Of a DNA stretch of 53,380 nucleotides, positions 41,962-50,041 are shown in pieces. Positions within the stretch are counted from its first letter, which is position 1. Each line of letters begins with the position of its first letter. Under the pieces are notes generated by a model. It saw only the letters and a program-made list of their open reading frames with translations, was not told where the DNA came from and made no database searches. Where the stretch lies: positions 1 through 53,380 of the forward strand of contig CALEXX010000057.1 in assembly GCA_937925095.1 (NCBI GenBank), written 5' to 3'. A program made the position numbers and the translations under genes. The DNA is from an uncultured Leptotrichia sp. (lineage in GTDB: Bacteria; Fusobacteriota; Fusobacteriia; Fusobacteriales; Leptotrichiaceae).

Positions 41962-42504
41962 CTATTCTTTCTTCAGGCTTCCTTTACTTACAATTGTTTT
42001 TGAGAAAGCAAATATCAGAATTGTTCCTAAAACTGCAACAACAAAAGCGTTACTCAATGCCGCAGCAAATCCCTGTATAAATACTTTTCCTTGAGGCTCT
42101 TTGTATATTATAATATCCAGAGTAGGTGCTATAGCTACCCATGTCAGTAAACTTATAATTATATCTCCTACAATAAATTTTACAGCTTTTGCCTTGTCAA
42201 AATTTTCAGGCTTAATCATTTTCCCTAAAAGTCCCATACATACTCCGAAAAATGCTGTGGCTATAACCCAGCTGAACCACACACTTCCATAAGATAGAAC
42301 ATCATTAAGTGTATGTCCTATAAATCCTACTCCCAGTCCAACTACCGGACCATAAATAAATGCCATTAATGCTAAAAAGGCATAAGTTACCTGTAATGTA
42401 GTATTTGGAATTGGAGTTGGGATTGCTGCAAATCTTGACAACACAATATAAACTGCCGCTCCTATACCCATAGCTACTACTTTTTTAATTGAATTTGCTT
42501 CCAT
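41962..42504 (-). CDS. ECF transporter S component (UPF0397-like)
   Basis: A 180-residue membrane protein with about five to six helices, matching the UPF0397 group of ECF substrate-binding components, which databases often label riboflavin-type without proof. VVAMGIGAAVYIVLSRFAAIP near 9-29, the PNTTLQVTYAFLALMAFIYGP segment near 33-53 and VGFIGHTLNDVLSYGSVWFSW near 59-79 are visible. Transport partners are encoded directly downstream. A consensus promoter lies at 42540-42568 and AGAGGTGATATAA precedes ATG. Substrate unknown. The operon link to a SAM hydrolase argues against taking riboflavin at face value. Confidence 0.85.
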   Translation of the reverse strand: MEANSIKKVVAMGIGAAVYIVLSRFAAIPTPIPNTTLQVTYAFLALMAFIYGPVVGLGVGFIGHTLNDVLSYGSVWFSWVIATAFFGVCMGLLGKMIKPENFDKAKAVKFIVGDIIISLLTWVAIAPTLDIIIYKEPQGKVFIQGFAAALSNAFVVAVLGTILIFAFSKTIVSKGSLKKE

Positions 42505-42539
42505 TTATATCACCTCTTATAAATTTTTATTACTTTTTT

Positions 42540-42568
42540 ATTATATACTAATATTGATTTTTTCTCAA
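42540..42568 (-). promoter_or_regulatory. promoter of the ECF/SAM-hydrolase operon
   Basis: TTGAGA (42563-42568), a 17-base spacer and TATAAT (42540-42545) on the minus strand lie about 36 bases before the S component start. The -35 overlaps the end of the dCMP deaminase gene. Confidence 0.7.
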
Positions 42569-43050
42569 TCTTTAAAAATTATATTTATTTTTTCTTTTTC
42601 CATTTTAAGATGTTCTGTTTCAATCCCTGCATTTTCAAAAATTCTTCTTGAAGCCTTTGTTGAATCCAAAGATTTATGCTTGTCAGAAAAATATATTACT
42701 TTCTTTATTCCTGACTGTACAATTGCTTTTGCACATTCATTGCATGGAAAATGAGTTACATAGATAGTACAATTTTTAAGGGATTTTATACTGTTGAGAA
42801 TGGCATTCAGCTCAGCGTGTACAACATATGGATACTTTGTTTCCAGAAATTCACCTTCTTTATCCCATGGCATATTGTCATCAGAACTTCCCATTGGAAA
42901 GCCATTATATCCGATTCCTATGATTTTCTTATCTTCATCTATGATACATGCCCCTACTTGTGTAGAAGGATCCTTGCTTCTCATTCCAGATAAAAATGCT
43001 ATACCCATAAAATATTCATCCCATGATAAATAATCTGCTCTTTTTGACAT
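42565..43050 (-). CDS. deoxycytidylate (dCMP) deaminase
   Basis: A 161-residue zinc deaminase converting dCMP to dUMP for thymidylate synthesis. SWDEYFMGIAFLSGMRSKDP near 9-28 and ACIIDEDKKIIGIGYNGFP near 34-52 are typical of dCMP deaminases. The zinc ligands are His and Glu in VVHAELNAI near 77-85, and the two cysteines in HFPCNECAKAIVQSG near 101-115. The fold also fits ComEB proteins. AGCGAGGTATAATAA precedes ATG. It sits between xseA and the ECF operon and may be translated from the xseA transcript. Confidence 0.92.
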   Translation of the reverse strand: MSKRADYLSWDEYFMGIAFLSGMRSKDPSTQVGACIIDEDKKIIGIGYNGFPMGSSDDNMPWDKEGEFLETKYPYVVHAELNAILNSIKSLKNCTIYVTHFPCNECAKAIVQSGIKKVIYFSDKHKSLDSTKASRRIFENAGIETEHLKMEKEKINIIFKD

Positions 43051-43073
43051 TTATTATACCTCGCTTTCATATT

Positions 43074-44414
43074 CTATTTAACCGTACTTTTTACCTTCAT
43101 ATCAGCAAACATTGTTTCAATAACATCTGATTTACTTAATTCTATTCCACGTTTTACAATTTTTCCATTTTTTCTTGTTATTGTATAACCCTGTTTTAGT
43201 ATATCATCTACTGAATATTTTGAAAGCTTTGCCGCTTTCAGCTGAAGCTCTTTCCTAAGTTCCTTCAATTTTTCATTTATTTCACTATTTATCTGCTTTT
43301 CAAGTATTTCCAGATGTTGTCTTTTCTCGTTTATAATCAATCTCAAATCAACTTTATCAAATCTTTTCTTTCTGTACTCAAACTGTTCTCTGGATTTTTC
43401 CACAATTCTTTTTAATTCCCTCGTTATTCTCTGCTCTTTATCCATCAGCTGAAATTTTTTCTCATTGAGAGTTCCTACAAAATTCTTAATATAGTAGTTA
43501 TTTTTTCTCTGTTCCAGTTCCTTTTTCATAAAGGCCACTTTGTTTAAAAGCAGCTTATTTACAGTATTTTTTCTAAGTATAAGAGCATTTACAAGTTCTT
43601 CCTTCACAGGAATAAGTATTTCTGCAGCCTGAGTAGGAGTTGCCGCTCTCCTGTCTGCAACAAGGTCAGAAAGAAGATTGTCAATTTCATGTCCTACCGC
43701 TGAAATAACAGGTATTTCTGATTTAAAAATTGCTTCTATTACAGGCTCTTCATTAAAAGACCATAAATCCTCAATACTTCCTCCTCCACGTCCAACAATA
43801 AGTACATCTGTATCAAGCTGCCCTTCATTTTTCATCCTGTTGAAAAACGCTATTCCTGAAGCCACTTCAACTGCAGAGCCTTCCCCCTGAACTTTTGCTG
43901 GATATAGATAAATATTTACATTTCTGAATCTCTTATGTGTTGTATTTATTATATCCCTTATTGCCGCACCTGTTTCTGCCGTTACTACTCCCACATTTAC
44001 AGGCAGCTGAGGCAATGGCTTTTTATTTGAATCATCAAAATATCCCTTTTCAAGATACATTTTTTTCAGCATTTCAAGCTTTTCAAACAGGGATCCTAAC
44101 TTATTAGTTTTTTCAAGTGTCTCAGCAATTATCTGAAATGAACCGTTTGCTTCATACACTGTGGCACTACCCATTATTTTTACATGGTCGCCTTCCTTCA
44201 AATCAGTAGGAATATTTTTATAAATATATTTGAATATCGCACATTTTACACTTGATTTATCATCCTTTAGTGTAAAATACAAATGTCCCGAACGATAATA
44301 TGTTATATTTGAAAGTTCCCCCTGGATATACATATTCCTGAAAGTCGGAGTTCCTTCCAGATACTGTTTTACTGCCCTGTTTACTTCACTAACTGAAAAT
44401 ATAGTCTGTTCCAT
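43074..44414 (-). CDS. xseA: exodeoxyribonuclease VII large subunit
   Basis: A 446-residue subunit of the single-strand DNA exonuclease ExoVII. The N-terminal OB fold (FSVSEVNRAVKQYLEGTPTF, LSNITYYRSGHLYFTLKD, residues 6-55) is followed by the catalytic core with VGVVTAETGAAIRDI near 140, VLIVGRGGGSIEDLWSFNEE near 203-222 and SAVGHEIDNLLSDLVADRRA near 239-258. A long coiled coil (about 290-400) and the GYTITR segment complete it. GGGGGAAAGA precedes ATG. The small subunit gene xseB is not adjacent in this window, so it must lie elsewhere. Confidence 0.95.
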   Translation of the reverse strand: MEQTIFSVSEVNRAVKQYLEGTPTFRNMYIQGELSNITYYRSGHLYFTLKDDKSSVKCAIFKYIYKNIPTDLKEGDHVKIMGSATVYEANGSFQIIAETLEKTNKLGSLFEKLEMLKKMYLEKGYFDDSNKKPLPQLPVNVGVVTAETGAAIRDIINTTHKRFRNVNIYLYPAKVQGEGSAVEVASGIAFFNRMKNEGQLDTDVLIVGRGGGSIEDLWSFNEEPVIEAIFKSEIPVISAVGHEIDNLLSDLVADRRAATPTQAAEILIPVKEELVNALILRKNTVNKLLLNKVAFMKKELEQRKNNYYIKNFVGTLNEKKFQLMDKEQRITRELKRIVEKSREQFEYRKKRFDKVDLRLIINEKRQHLEILEKQINSEINEKLKELRKELQLKAAKLSKYSVDDILKQGYTITRKNGKIVKRGIELSKSDVIETMFADMKVKSTVK

Positions 44415-44486
44415 TCTTTCCCCCTTAAACTTATATTTTATTTTTCTAAATTACTGATGTTTTTTCACTCTGTCATATTTTTATTT

Positions 44487-44837
44487 TTACAATAGTTTTT
44501 CCTTGTATTCATCTTCCTTAAATCCAATCAATGCAAATGTTCTATTTACAAGTATAGGTCTTTTTAATAACATTCCATCAGAAGCAAGCAGTTCCAATTT
44601 TTCCTTTTCAGTCATATCCTTCAGTTTTTCCTTCAGATTCAGTTCTTTATAGACTCTCCCGCTTGTATTAAACATTTTCTGAATAGGAAGTCCGCTTTTT
44701 TTATAAATATCTTCAACTTCCTTTACAGTAAGATTTGCTTCCACAATATGTTTTTTTTCATAACCAATTTTATTTTCATCAAGCCATTTCAATGCTTTCT
44801 TACAAGTTCCACATGCCGGATAATAATATATTCTCAT
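44487..44837 (-). CDS. ArsC/Spx-family thioredoxin-fold protein
   Basis: A 116-residue cytoplasmic protein of the arsenate reductase/Spx/MgsR family, closest to YffB/ArsC-like members. The N-terminal YYYPACGTCKKALKWLDEN has a CxxC pair, KKHIVEANLTVKEVEDIYKK follows, and FNTSGRVYKELNL near 52-64 is the family middle. KRPILVNRTFALIGFKEDEY near the end carries the Arg-Pro word. The ATG at 44837 is chosen because AAGGAGAAAAAA precedes it. An ATG eleven codons earlier has no such site. It may be a thiol reductase or a stress regulator. The sequence alone does not decide, as arsenate is only one possible substrate. Confidence 0.85.
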   Translation of the reverse strand: MRIYYYPACGTCKKALKWLDENKIGYEKKHIVEANLTVKEVEDIYKKSGLPIQKMFNTSGRVYKELNLKEKLKDMTEKEKLELLASDGMLLKRPILVNRTFALIGFKEDEYKEKLL

Positions 44838-44951
44838 TTTTTTCTCCTTGATTTTTTTATTTTTATTCAAATTGCTAAAAAATTTCTAAAATATAGAATA
44901 CTCCATAAATACTTAACATTCTTATCTTCTAGCTATTTCTCTGTCTGTCAT

Positions 44952-46925
44952 TTACAATTCTAGCAGTATTTTTTTCAGTTCATTCATTTTATCACGAAGT
45001 TTTATTGCTTCTTCAAAATTAAGCTCTTCAGCCAATTTCTTAATCTGCTTATCAAGATGTTTAATTTCCTTCTCGATTTCTACCTGACTCTTATAATTCT
45101 TCTTAATTTTGTCTATGCTGTCTTCTTTTACGATTTCATAATCTACAATTGATTCGGCAATTTCCCTCTCAATTGATTTAGGATTAATATTATTGTCAAT
45201 ATTATATTGTTCCTGAATCTTTCTACGACGATCCACTTCATCTATGGCTTCCTTCATGGATCCTGTCACAGTATCTGCATACAGGATAACCTGCCCATTT
45301 ACATTTCTTGCCGCCCTTCCCATTGTCTGAATTAATGAACGTCTTGAACGTAAATATCCTTCCTTGTCTGCCTCAAGTATTGCCACAAGTGAAACTTCAG
45401 GAATATCCAGTCCTTCCCTTAAAAGGTTTATTCCCACAAGAACATCAAACTCACCTTTTCTAAGTCCTCTTATTATCTCAGTTCTTTCAAGCGTATCAAT
45501 ATCTGAGTGCATGTATTTTACCTTTATTCCGTATTCCAGATAATAGTCTGTCAGCTCTTCAGCCATTTTCTTCGTAAGTGTTGTAACAAGAACTCTTTCT
45601 TTCTTTGCAGTTCTTGTCTTTATTTCATCCATCAGATCATCAATCTGATTTTTTGTGGGTCTTATTTCAATTCCAGGTTCAACAATTCCTGTAGGTCTTA
45701 CAAGCTGCTCAATTATTTCTTCCTTTGACTGTTCCAGCTCATAATCACTTGGAGTTGCAGATATATACACTACCTGAGGAACTTTTGCAAAAAACTCTTC
45801 AAATTTAAGAGGTCTGTTATCAAAAGCACTTGGCAGCCTGAATCCGTTATTTACAAGGGATTCCTTTCTTGCTCTGTCTCCTTTGTACATTCCATTTATC
45901 TGGGGAACTGATATATGCGACTCATCAAGAAAAACCACCATATCATCAGGAAAATAATCCAGAAGTGTATCAGGTGCCTCCCCTTCCTTCTTTCCTGTAA
46001 GATATCTTGAATAGTTTTCTACTCCTTTACAATATCCTATTTCAGCTATCATTTCAAGGTCATATTCTGTTCTCTGTTTTATTCTCTGGGCTTCCAGAAG
46101 CTTATTCTGTCTCTCAAAAAAATCTATCCTGTCATGAAGTTCTGCCTTTATGCTTTCAAACATTTTTTCAGAATCTTCAGTTGAAAGATAGTGGGTTGCA
46201 GGCATTATTGTAAGTCTTTGTATATCCCTTATTTTTTGTCCTGTAAGGGTATTAATTTCTGAAATACTCTCAAGGTCATCTCCAAAAAATTCAAATCTAT
46301 ATCCCGTATCCTGATAACTTGGATGTAAATCAAGCACATCCCCCTTTACCCTGAATTTTCCCCTCTCGAAGGCAATATCATTTCTCTCATATCTAAGGGA
46401 TATAAGTCTTCTGATTAGTTCATTTCTATCAAAACCTGTTGCCACATCAATTGGTATTGAACGTTTTTTATACGCTTCAGGCGATCCCAATCCATATATT
46501 GCTGAAACAGAAGCGACTATTATTACATCACGCCGATTTAACAGGGCTGCCGTTGCCGCATGTCTTAATTTATCTATTTCATCATTTATTGAAGAGTCTT
46601 TTTCTATATATGTATCTGTCTGCATTATATATGCTTCAGGCTGGTAATAATCATAATAGGAAACAAAATATTCCACAGCATTTTCAGGGAAAAACTGCTT
46701 ATATTCATTATATAACTGGGCTGCCAGTGTCTTATTAGGAGCCATTATCAATGCCGGCCTATTTATTCTTTCAATTACATTTGCCACTGTAAATGTCTTC
46801 CCTGATCCTGTAACTCCTAGAAGAATTTGGTCTGTAATACCATTTTCAATATTTTCAACTATTTTATCTATCGCCTGTGGCTGGTCACCTGTAGGCTGAA
46901 ACTTTGAATGTATCTTAAAATCCAT
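44952..46925 (-). CDS. uvrB: excinuclease ABC subunit B
   Basis: A 657-residue nucleotide excision repair helicase-like protein that verifies DNA damage with UvrA and recruits UvrC. Walker A LLGVTGSGKTFTVANVI is near 36-52. The beta-hairpin region YYDYYQPEAYIMQTDTYIEK (near 91-110) is diagnostic. DESH near 336-339 is the Walker B variant, VGINLLREGLDIPEVSLVAI near 490-509 and RSRRSLIQTMGRAARN near 520-535 are helicase motifs. The C-terminal UVR domain spans about 620-655. GAAGGAAGGAAAATAAA precedes ATG. It stands divergent from the symporter gene and is probably damage regulated, though no clear LexA box was identified. Confidence 0.97.
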   Translation of the reverse strand: MDFKIHSKFQPTGDQPQAIDKIVENIENGITDQILLGVTGSGKTFTVANVIERINRPALIMAPNKTLAAQLYNEYKQFFPENAVEYFVSYYDYYQPEAYIMQTDTYIEKDSSINDEIDKLRHAATAALLNRRDVIIVASVSAIYGLGSPEAYKKRSIPIDVATGFDRNELIRRLISLRYERNDIAFERGKFRVKGDVLDLHPSYQDTGYRFEFFGDDLESISEINTLTGQKIRDIQRLTIMPATHYLSTEDSEKMFESIKAELHDRIDFFERQNKLLEAQRIKQRTEYDLEMIAEIGYCKGVENYSRYLTGKKEGEAPDTLLDYFPDDMVVFLDESHISVPQINGMYKGDRARKESLVNNGFRLPSAFDNRPLKFEEFFAKVPQVVYISATPSDYELEQSKEEIIEQLVRPTGIVEPGIEIRPTKNQIDDLMDEIKTRTAKKERVLVTTLTKKMAEELTDYYLEYGIKVKYMHSDIDTLERTEIIRGLRKGEFDVLVGINLLREGLDIPEVSLVAILEADKEGYLRSRRSLIQTMGRAARNVNGQVILYADTVTGSMKEAIDEVDRRRKIQEQYNIDNNINPKSIEREIAESIVDYEIVKEDSIDKIKKNYKSQVEIEKEIKHLDKQIKKLAEELNFEEAIKLRDKMNELKKILLEL

Positions 46926-47111
46926 TTTTATTTTCCTTCCTTCAATTTACCCTTTATTTCTTATAATTATATAAAATTTAACTAATAAAATCAATAAAGA
47001 AATCTGACATGATAGAAGCATATCATTTCTTAGGAAGATTTAATTTACATAAGCTATTTCCATATAAAATATGTATTAATACTGTAAATGATAAAATTCT
47101 CAATTATATAT

Positions 47112-47139
47112 TTGTCAATTTATAAAATCATGCTATACT
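47112..47139 (+). promoter_or_regulatory. promoter of the symporter gene
   Basis: TTGTCA (47112-47117), a 16-base spacer and TATACT (47134-47139) lie about 65 bases before the start codon. GCTATA and TATAGC at 47132-47157 form a small inverted repeat over the start region. Confidence 0.6.
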
Positions 47140-47204
47140 TTTACTAAGAAATATAGCAAAAATGAATTTTTTAAATTCAAAATTATAATATAGGAGGCGT
47201 TTTT

Positions 47205-48458
47205 ATGGGAAAAACTGAAAACAGAAAAAACACTTTCTGGGAAAACTATTCCTTTCCTATTCTTTTATTATCAGGAATAGCTGTAGGAAGTGTGATTGGA
47301 GTCATTCTTAAGGAAAAAGCTACTATTTTAAAGCCTTTTGGAGACATTTTCATTAATCTTATGTTTACCGCAGTAGTTCCACTTGTATTTGTAACTATTT
47401 CAAGCGCGGTTGGAAGCATGATTAATATGAAAAGGCTCGGTATGATTTTAGGTTATATGCTCCTAACATTCGTTGTTACAGGAGCCATTGCCTCAGTCAT
47501 AATAATTTTGGTTGTTAAGATTTTTCCACCTGCCGCAGGGACAAATATAGCCATTTCTGCCCCTGAATCTGTGGAAGCCATCAGCATTGGAGAACAATTT
47601 GTAAAAGCTATTACCGTTTCTGACTTTTCCGGTTTATTTTCAAAATCAAATATGCTGCCATTAATAGTCTTTTCAGTGCTGTTCGGAACATGTGTAAGTT
47701 TAGTGGATGATGAAAACAAATCCATAGCTGCAGGGCTTGAAAAACTTTCAAAAGTTATGATGAAATTTATTGAAATTATTATGTATTATGCTCCTATCGG
47801 ACTTGGTGCCTACTTTGCCTCACTTATAGGGGAATTTGGTCCTCAATTGCTTGGTTCCTATGCAAAAGCTATGGTTATTTACTATCCGATATGTATATTC
47901 TACTTTTTCGCGGCATTTGCAGCCTATTCCTTTTATGCGGGCGGAAAAAGAGGTGTCAGTACTTTCTTTGGAAATATTTTAAACCCTTCCATTACATCTT
48001 TAGCTACTCAGAGCTCTATCGCAACCCTGCCTGTAAACTTGGAAGCAACTAAAAAAATGGGAGTACCTAAGGACATAAGGGAAATTATCCTGCCTATCGG
48101 TGCCACAATGCATATGGATGGAACCTGCCTTTCTTCCATACTGAAGATTTCCTTTCTGTTTGGTATATTTGGAAAAGACTTCTCAGGAATAGGGACTTAT
48201 CTGATAGCCATTGTCGTTTCAGTATTGGGGGGTGTCGTAATGTCAGGAGTACCTGGAGGAGGACTTATCGGGGAAATGCTCATTATAAATCTGTTCGGTT
48301 TCCCAATGGAAGCTTTTCCTATTATAGCAACTATAGGATTTCTGGTAGACCCTCCTGCCACATGGCTGAACTCTACAGGAGATGCTGTTGCTTCAATGGT
48401 CGTTACAAGAATGATAGAAGGAAAGGACTGGATGGATAAGAAGGTTGAGGAGGAATAA
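47205..48458 (+). CDS. dicarboxylate/amino acid:cation symporter (DAACS family)
   Basis: A 417-residue inner-membrane symporter of the GltP/SstT/DctA family with about eight helices and two re-entrant hairpins. The Ser-rich first hairpin is represented by SITSLATQSSIATLPVN near 264-280. The cation/substrate words MHMDGTCLSSILKISFLFG near 304-322 and VPGGGLIGEML near 349-359 follow, with the DPPATWLNSTGDAVASMVV segment near 383-401. The usual NMDGT is HMDGT here. ATAGGAGGCGTTTTT precedes ATG. It imports glutamate, aspartate, serine/threonine or C4-dicarboxylates with Na+ or H+. The exact substrate cannot be fixed by eye. Monocistronic, ended by the palindromic repeat. Confidence 0.92.
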   Translation: MGKTENRKNTFWENYSFPILLLSGIAVGSVIGVILKEKATILKPFGDIFINLMFTAVVPLVFVTISSAVGSMINMKRLGMILGYMLLTFVVTGAIASVIIILVVKIFPPAAGTNIAISAPESVEAISIGEQFVKAITVSDFSGLFSKSNMLPLIVFSVLFGTCVSLVDDENKSIAAGLEKLSKVMMKFIEIIMYYAPIGLGAYFASLIGEFGPQLLGSYAKAMVIYYPICIFYFFAAFAAYSFYAGGKRGVSTFFGNILNPSITSLATQSSIATLPVNLEATKKMGVPKDIREIILPIGATMHMDGTCLSSILKISFLFGIFGKDFSGIGTYLIAIVVSVLGGVVMSGVPGGGLIGEMLIINLFGFPMEAFPIIATIGFLVDPPATWLNSTGDAVASMVVTRMIEGKDWMDKKVEEE

Positions 48459-48495
48459 CTGATATATAAGTTGATACTAAGCATTTTAATTATAT

Positions 48496-48741
48496 AAAAA
48501 GGGGCTGTCTCAAAAAAAACTTAAAATTAATGTAAAAAACTATATTTTTGAATTATTTAAAATTTTACAATGTAAAACAGGAGATGAATTTAGGAAAAGT
48601 CATTTGTTCGAACCTTTAGGCAAGTTTTGACTTTTCCTTAATGAATGTCTGTTTTATATAAGTAAAATTTTAGTAAATGAATAAATATAGTTTTCATATA
48701 TTGCATTTATATTTTTTCTATTTTGAGACGATCCCTTTTTT
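48496..48741 (+). repeat. full-length nested-palindromic repeat element (MITE-like)
   Basis: About 245 bp between convergent genes. The ends AAAAAGGGGCTGTCTCAAAA and TTTTGAGACGATCCCTTTTT form terminal inverted repeats. Inside, four further arm pairs nest: AAAACTATATTT/AAATATAGTTTT, AAAATTTTA/TAAAATTTT, TAAAACAG/CTGTTTTA and AGGAAAAGTCA/TGACTTTTCCT (48592-48602 with 48628-48638). The central loop reads TTTGTTCGAACCTTTAGGCA. No protein is encoded. The left half recurs nearly unchanged at 53250-53380. The ends look like those of DDE-type IS elements, so I read it as a non-autonomous transposon relic that also serves as a bidirectional terminator. The rest of the 48459-48779 gap holds nothing else I can name. 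Confidence 0.8.
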
Positions 48742-48779
48742 GATTTTTTAGTATTCTGTATACTAAAACATTCCTGAAT

Positions 48780-49994
48780 TTATTCCAGCTCTCCCAGAAA
48801 ACTTTTTCCATTTTCAGGCATTTCCACTTTAAAATAATCTGCAACTGTAGCACCAATATCTGACATTGTTTCCTTATGACCGATATTAACAGCTTTTAAA
48901 CCTTTCCTATAAATCAATATTGGCACATTTTCCCTTGTATGTTGGGAATGTCCTATCGTTGGGTCATTTCCATGGTCGGCAGTAACTACAAGAATGTCAT
49001 TTTCATTCATTTTTTCCATTATTTTCCCAATGTATCCGTCACTCAGCTTCAGTACCTGTGCATATCTTTCAGGATTTTCCGCATGTCCAGCAAGATCTGT
49101 TTCCTGAATATTTACAGCTATAAACCCTTTTTCAAGCCTGTCCATTTCCTCAAGAGTAATATCAAATATTCTGGAAGTGTCCACAAGATTCAGAAAGCTT
49201 TTTCCCTTGTCATTAAACACTATGTCTGCCACTTTTCCCACCAGTACTACAGGTATATTATTTTTACCTAATATTGTAGGAACCTGTGTTTCGGGATTTA
49301 TCCCATATCCCAGATGTCTCACCATATATCCTTTTTCGTATACTTTTGATTTTGGAGCATTTATTCCTACATATTTCCCTTCTTTTTCTTCTTTCGCAGC
49401 CTTTATACTTTCTATCGTTGCTTCAGTCCCTCCAAATACTATTACTCTCTCTACTTCCACAACTTTTCTGACAATTTCTCCAATTTTCAGTTCTTCTTCA
49501 AATGAAATTTTCTGAAAAGTAGTTGTCACGTTGTACACCTGTCCCAAATCAGTTTCAAGATTATCTGCTACTGCAACACAGTCATTCACCCATAAATAAT
49601 GGATATTATCTCCTATTTTTTCTACTTTGTACCCTTCTTTTATAAGTTCATCATAAACTTTATCTATATAATGGCTGAAAGGTGCTATAAGCGGTTTTAC
49701 AGGATATGTTCCCATTATTTCCTGATGTCCCAGAAATGTATCTCCACCATGATGCATAAGCTTTGCTTTTCCAAACACTGCTTCAGGATTCATTTTCATT
49801 TCTCCATAATTTTCTCCTAGGGCATTCATTAATCCTAACTTTTCTAAATTTTCAAGTTTTAAATCAGGAATTTTATCTATTATATGTTTACATGTATTTG
49901 CTCCAAAATCTCTTGGTCTCACTTCCAGAACATCATCCATATATCCCACACCATAACTGTCAAGTACAATAACTATAAATCTTCCCAGTTCCAT
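48780..49994 (-). CDS. yhfW: phosphopentomutase-like enzyme, YhfW type
   Basis: A 404-residue metalloenzyme of the alkaline-phosphatase/phosphopentomutase superfamily. The N-terminal metal site is FIVIVLDSYGVGYMDD (6-21). The nucleophile Thr is in HHGGDTFLGHQEIMG near 81-95, a variant of the DeoB GADTxxGHWE word. The C-terminal ligands are in VTADHGNDPTIGHSQHTREN near 330-349. Compared with DeoB the cap domain differs, and the neighbours YhfX, YhfS and Php point to YhfW of the E. coli yhf operon. It may move phosphate on a sugar or related alcohol. The ATG at 49994 is preferred, since GAGGTA is only two bases from an ATG two codons earlier. Confidence 0.83.
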   Translation of the reverse strand: MELGRFIVIVLDSYGVGYMDDVLEVRPRDFGANTCKHIIDKIPDLKLENLEKLGLMNALGENYGEMKMNPEAVFGKAKLMHHGGDTFLGHQEIMGTYPVKPLIAPFSHYIDKVYDELIKEGYKVEKIGDNIHYLWVNDCVAVADNLETDLGQVYNVTTTFQKISFEEELKIGEIVRKVVEVERVIVFGGTEATIESIKAAKEEKEGKYVGINAPKSKVYEKGYMVRHLGYGINPETQVPTILGKNNIPVVLVGKVADIVFNDKGKSFLNLVDTSRIFDITLEEMDRLEKGFIAVNIQETDLAGHAENPERYAQVLKLSDGYIGKIMEKMNENDILVVTADHGNDPTIGHSQHTRENVPILIYRKGLKAVNIGHKETMSDIGATVADYFKVEMPENGKSFLGELE

Positions 49995-50041
49995 CTTCAT
50001 TACCTCTTTTTCTTTATCAAATACTGCTTTAAAATAATTTT

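Noticed and set aside
41962..42504. Riboflavin transporter
   Set aside because: The label is common for this group, but nothing here (no FMN riboswitch, no riboflavin genes) supports it, and the operon contains a SAM hydrolase.
48601..48625. GTTCGAA T-loop-like word in the centre of the repeat element
   Set aside because: No acceptor, D or anticodon arms can be built around it and the word is altered to GTTCGAG in the second copy. It is the hairpin loop of the repeat, not a tRNA.
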